From Absidia repens (taxonomy: Eukaryota; Mucoromycota; Mucoromycetes; Mucorales; Cunninghamellaceae), in NCBI GenBank assembly GCA_002105175.1, contig MCGE01000058.1:1-64000 (forward strand): DNA of 64,000 nt. The letters are read 5' to 3'. Below the pieces are notes generated by a model. The model was not told the origin of the DNA. It made no database searches and saw only the letters and a program-made list of their open reading frames with translations. Below are positions 24,737 to 36,252 of the stretch, in pieces. A program made the position numbers and the translations under genes. Every line of letters starts with the position of its first letter. Within the stretch, counting starts at the first letter, position 1.

Positions 24737-25905
24737 ATGGATATGATAAAAACCGTACAGCACTATGTAGAGAAGATGATTGATGATGTTCCAGGTATGA
24801 AAACTCTTTTATTGGATATCGAAACAGTAAGTCAAACCACTGAGGAGTAGCAGAACGAAACTCCCACAGCAACCTATCTCACTTTATGGCCATTCAATTT
24901 TTTTTTTTTGAAGACACCTATTGTATCTCTAGTCACCACTCAGTCTACTCTCCTAACTAAAGAATGCTATCTTATTGATCGTATCGACAATCGTCAAAGG
25001 GACAAGATGAAACACTTGAAATGTATATGCTTTATTCGACCTACCGGAGAAAGCATTCGGTACCTTGTTGAAGAACTACGCGATCCTGCCTATGGTGACT
25101 ATTATCTTTGTAGGTTATTTTTTGTTATTATTATTTACCGCAATTTGGTTAACAATGCTAATATTATTAATATTACTGTCATTTAGTTTTCAGCAATACT
25201 GTAGCGAAAGCTGACCTTGAACGGTTGGCCGAAGTGGATGAACACGAAGTGGTCCGTGAAGTACAGGTAAAGTCTCATATAGAGGATATAAACGTCGATG
25301 GGATAGATATATGATAGACTCAATACTTCCTACTACTCGTTTTGTCGTAGGAATATTTCGGTGATTACCTGGCTATCAACTCTGACTTGTATTCATTTGG
25401 AATGTCACCCTACCACTTACTGGGAAACGATACTTCGAAATGGGATGCCACGGCTTTTGAGCGATGCATTCGAGGTATTAGCTCAGTCCTTCTCAGTCTG
25501 AAAAAGAAACCAATCATTCGATATGAACATGCAAGCCCCATGGCAAAGCAATTGGCCAACGAATTACAGGTAAACAAATCATATCCTTCTTAAAATAGGC
25601 CAAGCTCTAATTTCCCTTTTTTTTTTTCTTCCCAACCTAGCGTCACATCCAGCAAGAAGGCCAATTGTTCGACTTTCGGCGCCCTGATACCCCGCCCATC
25701 TTATTAGTCCTAGATCGTCGCAATGACCCTGTTACCCCTCTTCTTACACAATGGACTTACCAGGCAATGGTACATGAACTGATTGGAATTCATCACGGGC
25801 GTGTAGATATGTCTAATGTGCCTGATATTCGGAATGAACTCAAGGTAAGTAAAAATCCACGCACACATATACATTGTCGTCATTTTCTATCACTCATTTC
25901 TCTGC

Positions 25906-25936
<31 letters not shown>

Positions 25937-27191
25937 CTTCGGTTTAGGAAATTGCTCTTTCCCCTGACCAGGATCCCTTTTTCAAAAAATCCATGTATTG
26001 GAACCTGGGTGATCTTGGGGCAAACATCAAGAAATACGTGGACGAATACCAAACCAAGACAAAATCCAACATGAATATTGAATCAATTGCCGATATGAAA
26101 CGATTTGTGGAGGAATATCCTGAATTTCGGAAACTCTCTGGGAACGTCTCGAAACATGTGGCCTTGGTGAGCGAACTTAGTCGAAGGGTGGCGAAGGATC
26201 ATTTGTTGGAACTGAGTGAACTAGAACAAGGTTTGGCTTGCAATGAGAATCACAACTCTGATTTGAAGGTATCTTCCCCCGCCCCTTCCCTCAGATAACA
26301 GCGAACTAGCATGATCCAATCATCTTACATTCGTTTTTTTTTTTTTTTATCTTTATTAGAGCATACGACAAATGATCGAAAACCAAGCCATTTCCGACAT
26401 GGCGAAAGTTCGACTAGTCCTTCTTTATGCGTTGCGATATGAAAGAATGCCAAATAATGCAATCAAGTCTCTTGTTGATCTTTTGGATAACGTAGGCGTC
26501 AGTGAAAAATACAGTGCGGTGAGTGCAAATAGTTCTAGTAGGACAATGATGATGATGATGATGATAATAATAATGATCATATTATACTAATTTGCATCAT
26601 TTTGTTCTTTTGACTAGCTGGTACCTGCCATCCTTTTATATGCTGGCTATCAACAAAGACAAGATGATATATTCTCGAATCAAACATTTTTATCAAGGGG
26701 AAAAAGCGCATTAAAAGGCCTAAAGGGGGTCGAAAACGTATACACTCAACACACACCGGTTTTGGGTGAAACATTGGACTTATTGATCAAGGCTCGATTA
26801 AAGGATACGGACTATCCCTTTGCAAATGGAACATATCAACAGCAAAGAGAAAGGTAGGCTCATAGAGAAAATAATCGTATTAAAGAGGGATCTGTGCTGT
26901 GACTGATTTGCTGTTTTTTTAGGCCACAAGACATTATTCTATTTATGATTGGCGGGACAACATTTGAAGAAGCAAGATACGTGGCTCAATTGAATGCAAC
27001 TGTACCAGGTGTTCGAATTGTACTTGGAGGTACCTGTGTACATAATTCAACAAGGTAAAAATTAAAATGATAATGGAAACTAGAATTTATGAATCCGAAT
27101 CGAAAAATGATTTCACGTCTCAGTACTAATTTTTTTTGGTTTTAATTATAGTTTTATGCAACAAGTGGAGCAAGTTGGAAAAGTTATATAA
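24737..27191 (+). CDS. VPS45: Vacuolar protein sorting-associated protein 45 (Sec1/Munc18 family)
   Basis: Ten exons: 24737-24826, 24914-25109, 25187-25266, 25351-25569, 25641-25844, 25948-26268, 26360-26518, 26618-26853, 26923-27054 and 27152-27191, giving 558 residues (yeast Vps45 577). It is the SM protein that binds the Tlg2/syntaxin-16 SNARE for endosome and trans-Golgi fusion. Family blocks are clear from end to end: [15 protein letters not shown] near residue 20, [20 protein letters not shown] and [10 protein letters not shown] in domain 2, [14 protein letters not shown] near 465, and [17 protein letters not shown] near 500. These favour Vps45 over Sec1, Vps33 or Sly1. One intron contains a 29-base poly(T) run just before its acceptor (about 25908-25936). 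Poly(A) signal AATAAA near 27297. Confidence 0.96.
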
Positions 27192-27504
27192 ATTAGATTA
27201 TCTACCCTCTTCCACTTCATCATAGATATATTGCTGTAGCTTTATATATATTTGTATTACTTTATGATTATCTTCCTATTATCGCTTGCATAACCAAATA
27301 AAATCGATTTTTATTCTTTTCACTCGATCAGCGTGGTCGGCATTTCATTGTCCATATTCCTCCCCATTTCTTCCTCCATCCTCGTTTTTTATTTCCCCTG
27401 ATTCAAGTTAGTATATAAATCTTTTGACTAGATTGAAGAAAACATCGTTTACTATAGTAATTTAGGTCTAAAAAATAAATTCAGGCGACCATAAAATAAT
27501 ATTG

Positions 27505-27530
27505 AAATAAACGCTCTGGCGCTCCGCTGG
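27505..27530. repeat. GC-rich hairpin-forming segment
   Basis: GCTCTGGCGCTCCGCTGGAGC contains the inverted pair GCTCC-GCT-GGAGC. Its base composition is far above the local average, and it shares vocabulary with the island near 29940-29965. Confidence 0.45.
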
Positions 27531-27581
27531 AGCTTTTGGAAATCTTTCGATTTACTGGGTGTCACAGTTTTTTTATTAAAG

Positions 27582-27800
27582 TGTGGGTTTCGATGGGATA
27601 GGATTGAAGCCTCCGCCATTTCGCACTTCGGTGGGCAGCCCCTTGGGGCCCAAGCTCAGCGCGTCGTCAATGGTTTTTTTTTTTCCGTGCTAAAAAAAAA
27701 AACAAAAAAAAAAAAGGAAGGGATTAGGGCCTCCGCCATTGGTGGGCAGCCCCTTGGTGCCCAACCGTCGTGCTCAGCGCGTCGTCAACGGGTTTTTTGT
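27582..27800 (+). repeat. Family B repeat with internally duplicated GC-rich block
   Basis: It begins GTGTGGGTTTCGATGGGATA. A block reading CCTCCGCCATT...GGTGGGCAGCCCCTTGG...GCTCAGCGCGTCGTCAA occurs twice (about 27610-27672 and 27730-27790), separated by T-rich and A-rich runs. Part of the block recurs near 28595-28660 and 12525-12595, and in reverse near 44640-44715. Confidence 0.75.
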
Positions 27801-28079
27801 GTGCTGAAATAATAGCTTACTTGAAATGCGTTGGAGAGATTAGAGATTGATTATGTAGGGGTTGCAACTGCCTACCCACTGGAAGATAAAATGAATTATG
27901 CACTATGGTAATTATGGCGATTGCCCCTTCCCTGATTTTTTGACATAAAAAAAAAAAAAAAGGCTGGTTGATTCAGGTTCCGCATTTTGCTTTCTATTTT
28001 TTTTACCCCCATTTTTTTTTCCTCTCTTTTTTTTTCTTTTTTATTTTTTTCCTTCATGATAGTCTGAAGGATTTGATGG

Positions 28080-28300
28080 CAAGGCTCATTGGGGGTGCTG
28101 GTGATCTAGGATTAATGTTCGAACTTGAATTAGGGGCGCTTTAAAAAACGCAAAACAAACATCATGGGGAAACGCTTTCATTTTGGATGTAGCATTTGGG
28201 AACGTCAGTAGATTAGCATCATGGAATCGTCATTAGTTTAGTAATAGTTTGTCATCGTTTGTATCTACGTTTGAATAAATACGTTCTTTTTTTTTAATTA
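28080..28300 (+). repeat. Family A-related repeat, diverged copy
   Basis: Shares CATCATGGGGAAACGCTTTC followed by ATTTTGGAT, CATTAGTTTAGTAATAGTTTG and TTGAATAAATACG with the plus-oriented copies near 31055, 32520 and 43640. Boundaries are approximate. Confidence 0.5.
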
Positions 28301-28594
28301 GTTTCGCTGTTGTACGTTTACGTGATGAATTTCATCGAATGTGTATTACATATGCATAGAAAAAAAAAGTGTGTCTACAGTATATATATATATGAAAAAG
28401 GAACGGATTGGGTATTATGGAGACTGATTCCACCAACTCTATAAGTTTGTACGTAGAAAAGAAAATAGTGAGGCATTCGTGTAAAAAAACAGCTATTACA
28501 GTGTATTTTGTTGTGGTGGGATATATCAAAGAGCAAAGTTGAGAATACTGTAGTATTAATTATGTAGCTACTGGGTGGCAGGGCATTTCTGAAG

Positions 28595-28660
28595 TGTGGG
28601 TTTTGATGGGATGGGATGGAAGACTCTGTGATTTGGCACTGTGGGTGGGCAGTGATTGAG
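28595..28660 (+). repeat. Family B repeat fragment
   Basis: GTGTGGGTTTTGATGGGATG is followed by GGTGGGCAG, matching the start and middle of the copy at 27582 with a diverged interior. Confidence 0.55.
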
Positions 28661-28729
28661 AAAAAAATGATGGACGGTTCCTATGGTGGGCAGAGCGTAG
28701 GGCTCTTAATTTGGTCCCGTCCCGATTAT

Positions 28730-28941
28730 GGTATTGAGAAAAAGTCCTCAATACCTGGTACCGATCAGTACCAATACCTATTAATGGTATTGTTTCGCTA
28801 AGGTTTTGGTATTTTTAATCCCGCTAAGAGGTATTGATCAATACCAATACCTACTGATGGTACCATCCCGGTAAGGAATTGGTATTGCTAATCCCGCTAA
28901 CATGGTATTTTTCAATACCAATACTCCTCATTTAGGTATTG
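28730..28941. repeat. GGTATTG/CAATACC palindrome array
   Basis: Five exact GGTATTG (28730, 28786, 28830, 28881, 28935) and five exact CAATACC (28749, 28772, 28839, 28845, 28913) lie within 212 bp. One pair forms the perfect palindrome GGTATTGATCAATACC (28830-28845), and GGTACCGATCAGTACC at 28757-28772 is a near-palindrome. Two diverged tandem units of about 74 bp, each with AATCCCGCTAA, are visible at about 28796-28868 and 28870-28943. No function is known to me. Confidence 0.8.
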
Positions 28942-29164
28942 TTAAGGGTCCTCCTGATGATGAACATTCGTTTACATAGCTTTGTTATTCCTCCTGCGCG
29001 TAGCTTACTTGAAACAATCCCCTCTTTATATTTTAGACTGTTTTATTTTTTTTTACATACTCGAAATAAATTAGACATTATTATTTATACAGTATTGTTA
29101 TATTATTAAATGGAATAGGTCTTGTTATCAAGTTTTGTGAAACTTTTGGATCATTCTTTATTTC

Positions 29165-29405
29165 TATTCAAATGTATTGTCTTATTTATACTGATGTGAT
29201 GGTATGTGGGCATGTAAAATTAGGGGTGACGAATATGATAGGAATTCGTGTAGTGGGCATTCGGGATCTGAATTACGTATTATTGAATGATCCCATGTGC
29301 ATGAACGAAGGTATAGGGATAAGTGTAGGGTTAAATATGAATGTATATATATGAGAAAATGTATAGTAGATGGAATGATAGGTGAATGTGTTGGTATCCA
29401 ACATT
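29165..29405 (+). repeat. Family C repeat, copy C1
   Basis: Pairs with 41565-41795 in the same orientation. Shared ordered blocks: AAATGTATTG, ATACTGATGTGATGGTATGTG, CGGGATCTGAATTACG, GAATGATCCCATGTGCATGA, and TGTGTTGGTATCCAACA at the end. Confidence 0.7.
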
Positions 29406-29914
29406 AACCACATCTTTAATAAAATGATGATTGATTCACATCAAATAAAAGTAATCAATATTCTCATTTTATTTTCGACTTTCTATTTTTTTTATTTCAT
29501 AACAGAATAACCATTAACCCGAGTTACTTTCTACCAAAAAACCCAATAGTATATATCCTGTTTTACCACTAATCCATGCATATATTTAACTATCTTGTGA
29601 AATGGCAATCTATATCATTTTATTAAGAAGAACAACCTTTAAAAATCAATTACTAAAATTAGAAATACCATTCAGGCCTTTAACTTCCGTCCATTAAAAT
29701 CTTCTAATATTGTTAGTCCATGCAAGAACGTGTACCAAACAAATATAACCATCTACTTCACTACATCGAAGATACCTCTAATAAGTTTGATAAATATTTA
29801 AAAATTCCAAGAAATGCAAGATTTACAATCATAAACTTAATGAAATTTCAGTCAAGCCAAAACGAAGGAAGGAACAGCTAAAACTAAAATAACCATTACA
29901 CAGGCTTCGGAGCT

Positions 29915-30050
29915 TAAAGCGGGTTAAAAACTTTGGACTCCGCTCGCGCTGCCCTCTGGCTCCTTTGGGCAAAAGCGCGGCTACGCCGCGCCTCTCCCGG
30001 CGCTTTTTTAGCGGATTTCCATGTTTTTTTAGCGGTATGGCGGGGTATTT
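29915..30050. repeat. GC-rich island with strong hairpin
   Basis: An AT-rich region is interrupted by a GC-rich stretch containing GCGCGGC-TAC-GCCGCGC (about 29975-29991), a perfect 7 bp stem with a 3 nt loop. It is followed by repeated TTTTTTTAGCGG-like motifs at about 30004-30032. Nature unknown. Confidence 0.6.
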
Positions 30051-31002
30051 CTGTGTGTGTATGGGGATATTGGATGGGGGAAAAAAAAAAATGATATGAG
30101 TAGAAGGAGTATGTGACTAGAAAGCGGATCCAAGCAAACGTGGATGTCCAAGTGTCGTATTCCTGGTTCCTGATTAGTAATATTTATGTCAAAATATCTA
30201 TACCATCATTATTTGTCATCATCCACACATATCAGGTACGCGGCTACTCATCGCGTCCCAACAATTGTACCTTGTCACTACCCAGCATATCCTTACACTG
30301 GCTATGTTTCACTTGGTCTACAATCAAGATCAAAGGTTACTCATCTATCTATTCCATAATACACTATTTTATTCCCTCATCTCGAACTCTACCAATAACC
30401 CATTATCATCTACAATCATTTATCATCATAGAAATTTATTATTACAACATCCGCTTCTCTAGCTTTTACTATAAAAACCCACTGTCATTTTTATTCAATA
30501 AAAAACCATATCAATTGTATCACTTATTTACTCTTGTCTTTATTTACAAACATTTCACCAAGTATGTGTGTGGTTGAATGGTGGGCAATAATGTAGAGGC
30601 GGTTATTATGGCTGTAGGCTTTAGCTGTGAGCTTATAGGCGTAAACTTTAGAGCATTGTGCAATTAATTGTATGAGAGATGGATGGTTGGTTTGGTGGCA
30701 AAAAATGATTGTATAATATTTCTAAAGATGCATGGAAAATTTGAAGTTGAACGGTTTCGTAGTTCGTTTTATATAAATCGAAGAAGAGTATATTGCAGGT
30801 TAATTGGATTTTGCAGGCTGTAAAGCCAGATGGGTGTGAATTCAACCGCCGCCGCCGGCAGCCTGGATTGTTGATCGAGAAAAAAAAAATGGGAGCGCAA
30901 ATCCAAAAAAAAAAAAAAAAAAAAAAGACAAGTCAACGGGAATGAGCCAACATCTGTTCACTGTTTTTGGCTCATTGTGGACCTGGTGGCTTTGGCTTTC
31001 TG

Positions 31003-31190
31003 TTTAGAAATAGTTTAGAAGGATTTTAGAAAAGGGATTTGAAGAAGCATGGGGAAACCCTTTCATTTTGATTCGAGAATCTTGGGGAAATGTCTTGATT
31101 AGCTTAGTACATGTGTATATCTCTTTTCTTCAATAAAACATATCTCTGCTACATTAAGCCTTGTCTTTGTTTGAAATAAATGATTGTTTA
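31003..31190 (+). repeat. Family A-related repeat, partial
   Basis: Shares AATAGTTTAGAAGGATTT, GGGGAAACCCTTTCATTTTG, TTAGCTTAGTACA and CTTCAATAAAACATATCTCT with the copy near 43600-44110. Confidence 0.55.
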
Positions 31191-31427
31191 AGCTTCATTA
31201 AAAGTTTGGAGATCGCCATTTATAGAGATCCCTTTTAGAAATCCCTTTTTTATCGTACATCGTACATCGTTCCTTCTTCTACACCATTCATCTAGATTCG
31301 CACCTCTCTCAGATACTATTAGCGGCCCCCCTATTTTTACATCTTCTTTCCTTTTAGTATAGTATTGACTACGTATCATTATTCAATAAAAGCTTTTTTA
31401 TTTTGCAATGAACAATGGAATGGCAAA

Positions 31428-31517
31428 GCTATTCTACTGTGACAGGCTATTGTACATACTATTCTATTGCGGTAGACTATTCTACATACTATTCTATTGC
31501 GGTAGACTATTCTGCAT
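31428..31517 (+). repeat. 30 bp tandem repeat, three copies
   Basis: Three adjoining 30 bp units at 31428-31457, 31458-31487 and 31488-31517. Copies 2 and 3 differ at one base; copy 1 is more diverged. It has no spacers, so it is not CRISPR-like. Confidence 0.9.
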
Positions 31518-31644
31518 ATTATTCTTTTATTGGTTTGGAAAGCCTATAGCGATATTACTACCTTTGAAGGTTCCTTTCCCCCACAAACATTTAAACACCG
31601 CACGCATACTGAGCCTTTTTTTTTTCTCTCCCTCTTTTCTCTCT

Positions 31645-32005
31645 CTCTTTTGTAATTCATTGCCTGGCGAGTTTTCATTTTTGATGGTGGGCTTACTGTA
31701 TGTACCTGACTTTTTGCTACTTGGCTCCCTCCCCCGGTGTTATTTTATTGAACAAGATGCTATACCTTTTGGAATGTAAGACACAATACGATATGAATAG
31801 AAAACGACGACTTTGTTGAAAAACTGAGTGTTACTGACTGTCTATCCTTTTTTCTTTTTCTAGATTGTCGGCGGTGTTACTGTGTCTGACTTTTTGCTAC
31901 TTGGCTCGCAGGCGCTTTTTAATCAACAAGATCCTACACTTTTTGGAATGTAAGACACAACATGACTGAAAAGGCGACTATGTTGAAAGTGGAGTTTACC
32001 AATAA

Positions 32006-32049
<44 letters not shown>

Positions 32050-32095
32050 CCTTTTTATTCATTGTTTGGCGAGTTTTCAGAAACGACGGCTATGT
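31645..32095 (+). repeat. Family D: diverged tandem duplication around CT-rich tracts
   Basis: The block GACTTTTTGCTACTTGGCTC, then AACAAGAT.CTA...TTTTGGAATGTAAGACACAA and a GAAAA..CGAC...TGTTGAAA tail occurs at about 31708-31830 and 31888-31995. A CTCTCT...TTCATTG..TGGCGAGTTTTCA block flanks both sides (about 31640-31680 and 32035-32080). The (CT)n run at 32009-32046 is part of it. Confidence 0.7.
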
Positions 32096-32339
32096 TGGAA
32101 CTGGAAACATATTGAATGAATTTATCTTTCTGTCGCTCATTTTGAGCCAGGTTTTGTCTATACGGCGAATCGTAAGCTGCCAGGCTGCTCGCTTCAACCA
32201 TTCCTTGGTCTATGTTGTTTACTTGCCGTGATTTGTTATATTCCACAATGATTTAATTGAAACGTATGTATTCCTCCGGCGGCAATCTCAACAATCTGCG
32301 AACACCGCACTGCATTGATTTCTTTTTTTTTTTTTTTTC

Positions 32340-32660
32340 TAGAACATCAACTTCAATGGTGCAATGCATGGCCTTGGATTAATGGTTAGAACTTGAATCA
32401 GGGACATTTTGAAAATTGCAATACAATATAATCGGTAAACTCTTTCAGCTTGGACCTGTGATTTTGGACCACCATTAGTCTTGGAATTTGAATAGGGACA
32501 TTGTGAAAAATGCAGTACAAATGTCATGGATAAATCCTTTCATTTAGGAGCTGTGATTTTGGGCCTCCATTAGATTAGTCTCCGAACTGCCATTAGTTTA
32601 GAATAATGTCAGTTGCCGTAGTTTATTTACTTCTAAATAAAATTTTTGTCTCTTTTTATC
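32340..32660 (+). repeat. Family A-related repeat, internally duplicated
   Basis: A unit with AACTTGAATCAGGGACATTTTG, TTTCAGCTTGGACCTGTGAT and CACCATTAGTC is repeated once with divergence (about 32385-32485 and 32490-32590). It ends in CATTAGTTTAGAATAATG and TAAATAAAATTTTTG, as in other A copies. Confidence 0.6.
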
Positions 32661-33374
32661 ATCGTCTATTCATCATACGCTTCCTTATCGTACGTTTACA
32701 AATTTTGTACTGATCATGCATGTGAGTAGGACATAAATGCCGTCATATGGGTATGTATGTGTATATATATGTAAAAGAAATAGGAACGGTATGACAGACG
32801 ACACAAAAAAAAAAAAAAAAAAAAAAAAAAACCAGCATTTACTCTCATTTCATTTCGGAACAATGATCTCATATTGTGAATGCTGGAAAAATACTTCCAT
32901 AAATAACAGTATCTATACTTATAAAGCCGGCGCCGTAATACCACATTCTTTCTGTGTGAGCACAATATTAATATGGTGTCATACAGGAGGGATGCTTTGG
33001 ATTGTTACGTCAAAATTCAATAATGATAGCGGACACATAGAGGAATGGTACAGTAAATACATGACATATACTGCCGTAAAATGCAGTAATCTTTTTATTT
33101 TGCCGGAAATATGGAAAATGCGGAGCCCAAAGCAGACGTACACACACACACACACAGCGCAAAGTACACGCATACAATCATGACATATGAAAAATCGCTA
33201 CACCTAGATAATTATCAAACATAGACAAAGAGCAATAGACATCTGCAATCATAATCTGTTGAAGCACATGTAAGTCAAATATATGTTTATTAAGATTGTT
33301 TATTGATGAGCAGTAAAAATAAATTCAAGAGGAAAATTAAGAAGCAAAGAGTTGGGGATTCAAAGAAGACTATC

Positions 33375-34614
33375 CTATTCCAAGATCTGGACAATAGCAT
33401 CATGATGCCACAAGGAAGCTATCAAAGAACAAAAGGGGAAAAAAAATTAAAATTAGTATATGACGAATGTAGTATTTTGAGAACCTTGTTTTTTATTTCC
33501 TACCTAGGTCTTTTGCTGTGCGTCCCAGTTTATCTGCTCTTGTTGAATTGGCATTCATTTTCAAGAGGTACACCACACAATCCAAATGGCCATGTTTCGC
33601 CGCATAGCAAAGAGGCGTCCAAGCGTCCCAGGTATCGGGGATATCCAAAAGCGGACCGAGTGCTGACCACTGCCCCAAGCATTCCAACATCGCTAGATTT
33701 CCCACCATTGCCGCTTGATGCCACACATTTCTACCCAAAGCATCGTGTCTGGTTGGATCCGCGCCATACGTATCAATAAGCGATACCACCAGATCGGTTT
33801 GATTCGCCACCACCGCATCTTCCAGTATCGTTCGTCCTGACTTATCCTCATGCGATATTATCCATTTCACTTGTGTTTCCAATGCCTGTGATAATAATGA
33901 TTGAGCCAACGGACCCCCTGTTGCCATTGCCGCCGCCATTTGTACTGGTAGTCGACCCGAGTTGGTGGTGACAAACATACTGTCGGGATACTGAGATGCC
34001 AAATATGTCGCCACCTTGGCATGACCTACATATCAACAAACATTAGAGAGGTTTTTTCTTTTTGAAAAAATAGTGAGGACGAGTCCACCTACCTTCTTGG
34101 ACCGCCATATGCAGAGGTGTCCGACCATCCTTGCTCGTCAAATGTAAAAGTGCTCCATGTTCCACAAGATACTGGACAATATCCAAATTACCTTTCAAAG
34201 CAGCTATCATCACTGGTGTCCAGTCGCCTCGTTTCATTGCATTGGGATCCACATGACACACGTCTATTAAATATTGTACACAGGAGAGATCATCAATGGC
34301 TTCATGAATTGCTTGTCGGCCTAGGAATATTAAAGAAGCTTAGATTAGTGTCGCATTCAAAGTACCCATATCGTTCACTTTCACTTACCATGCTCGTTTG
34401 TCGTCCCCATGTTGACACTGTATTGGTGTAATAGATGTAATAAAGGCAAAGCATGAGCACGAGCAGCAAAGTGGCCTAGTGTGTCACCATGTTGGTCTTG
34501 ACTGTTTAGTTCCAGTGTGGTAGGTGAGATTGATTCGAAGAATGACTGGATAATGCCTGTATTATCTACTCCCAGTTTCAAAACATGATGTATCAAAGTT
34601 TTTTCTGTTGTCAT
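33375..34614 (-). CDS. Ankyrin repeat protein
   Basis: Four exons in transcription order: 34614-34389, 34320-34093, 34025-33504 and 33418-33375, giving 339 residues. The last exon was found from a GTAGGA donor after residue 325, a TACTAAT branch site and a TTGATAG acceptor; it replaces a premature end with SLWHHDAIVQILE, a normal ankyrin closing helix. Ankyrin repeats include GDTLGHFAARAHALPLLHLL, GDWTPVMIAALKGNLDIVQYL, DGRTPLHMAVQEG, RNVWHQAAMVGNLAMLECL and AWTPLCYAAKHGHLDCVVYL. There is no signal peptide, membrane segment or second domain, so it is probably a soluble binding scaffold; partners unknown. The Q/A-rich middle (about residues 165-200) interrupts the repeat pattern. Confidence 0.85.
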
Positions 34615-36252
34615 TTTGTCTTCGGAAAAATAGTCACTCTAACATCGTTGCAATAAATAGAGTCGAAGAAAAAAAGAAAAAAATATAGGTTCTCCGTAAA
34701 AAAAAAAAAATGAAGGAATTCCTTGATCGGTGTTTCAAAAATCATTCGTTCATACATATACTTTATTCTCCCCAGCGATTACTTACCATCATTCTACTGT
34801 TGCTCCACTTAGTCCTCAGTATTTTGTGAACTACGTGATGAAGACTTTTGCAAAGTTTTGTCATAGTAATTCTATAAGGTAAACACAAGACTGACCCAAG
34901 GAAGAGGAAATCATTCAAACTTAAAAGGCCTGCTCGGTTTTATTTTTTATCGATGGCTTTTCCGAATTTGGGCTTAATGGGGCAGGAGCCGACAATTACT
35001 TGGATGCAAACGCTGTATCGGCGGCCGATTGACAGCATGGCATTGTAAAGATGGCTTTTTTTTTTTTTGGCCTATACTTAGATCGGAAAGGAGATGGTGC
35101 TGATGCAGAACGTATGTGTGCTTGATTGACATCAATCTACTTCCTAAGGCGCTAACTAATATTTCTTATTAATTATGGTTTCTAGGTTGCTCACAAATTG
35201 AAAAAAAGGGGGAATTCCTCCCGTTGTTTTGTTGACTGGATTTGTCGGATTTACTGGTGGTGATTGGTGGATTAGTTATGTAGTCCGTAAATAAGGATTT
35301 GCTTTTCAAAAATAAAATGCATTCATTTTATCGTATCATTGCTGTCATATCTCTTTTCTTTTCTTTTTCTGTGTATGATGTAGATGTGCGGGGGGCCACG
35401 GATGATTTGAATGAATGACTAAATCAAAAAAAAAAAAAAAAAAAAAACCTTTCATTGAGTGAAACTCCTTTCGCTTCTAAGTGGGATGATGCTAAAAAGA
35501 ATACTCTCATGTAAACAACTCGACCCCTTGGTGGCTAACATTAGATATTCATGGACTCCTTTTTCTCCTATCAGAAGCAGTATAATTACTATAATGTATC
35601 AATAAAAAGGAAAATGTCGGGCTTTAAACACCCTTCGCACTCAGTGCTGTAAAGACACAGGCATTGATTTACCTTGGCCATGTCTGTTTTGATGATACAG
35701 TAATATAGGCAATTAACATCCATCATTGTAAAACAAACAAAAACAAAAAAGCAAATAATGTGTAATCCCTTTCTATAAACAAATCATTATCATATGTTAA
35801 GTACTGGCTAAATTCGCTGAAGTGGATATGTGCATTTCCCTCTTCGGCTTTATGTGTGACACGGTCCATTCCCTTTTCCTTTTTCCTTTTTTAATTTTTG
35901 TGGTATTTTTTTTTTGTTCAATGATCTCCCCACAAAAAAAAACATTGTCTCCTCTTCCCTTGTTTGCAATTATGAGATCGAAAACGGAGTTCGAAATATG
36001 TCATAAATATGTTTGATCTCTCTTTTTTTTTCTTTCTTTCTTCCTTCTTTCTCTTATACAAAAGTCAAAGACTGGCCCATCATTTGTTTTGTATTTTTCG
36101 GAGGAGTATCATCTTTTTCTTGTTGTGTATATTTTCCTATTTCCATCATCCTCTGCGCCGTAAGTATATCTTCAATCTGTCACAAAAATACGCCAGTTTT
36201 CTGAGAAAAGTCTAAATCGATTTTTAGCTTTTTATTTTTTAGATTTACTGAA
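34615..36252. promoter_or_regulatory. Divergent intergenic region with probable 5' UTR intron of the CP2-like gene
   Basis: It holds a poly(A) run (about 35427-35446), T-rich tracts at 36010-36050, and, before the CP2-like start, a GTAAGT donor near 36161 with a TTTTTTTAG acceptor near 36242 that suggests a 5' UTR intron. Open frames here are short and low complexity. No gene is seen in 34615-36000. Confidence 0.45.

Larger units (their letters stand above)
27192..33374. other. Gene-poor, repeat-rich gap (6.2 kb)
   Basis: Between VPS45 and the ankyrin gene I find only short, low-quality open frames. It holds family B copies (27582-27800, 28595-28660), family A relatives (28080-28300, 31003-31190, 32340-32660), a family C copy (29165-29405), a GGTATTG/CAATACC palindrome array (28730-28941), GC-rich hairpin islands (27505-27530, 29915-30050), a 30 bp tandem repeat (31428-31517), a diverged duplication (family D, 31645-32095), and long poly(A)/(T) runs. 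This is typical of decayed mobile DNA, but no transposase or reverse transcriptase reading frame was recognised. Confidence 0.65.

Noticed and set aside
30113..30577. 154-codon plus-strand open frame
   Set aside because: AT-rich, hydrophobic and Ile/Tyr-rich composition expected by chance; no start context, domain or splice sites.
31428..31517. Short direct repeats that might suggest a CRISPR array
   Set aside because: Units adjoin with no unique spacers, and the genome is eukaryotic; it is a plain tandem repeat.
27192..33374. Search for a retrotransposon or DNA transposon coding region in the repeat-rich gap
   Set aside because: No reverse transcriptase, integrase, RNase H or DDE motif was found in any frame; only non-coding repeats are supported.
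33303..33779. 158-codon plus-strand open frame
   Set aside because: It overlaps the last two exons of the ankyrin gene on the other strand; its sequence shows no domain.
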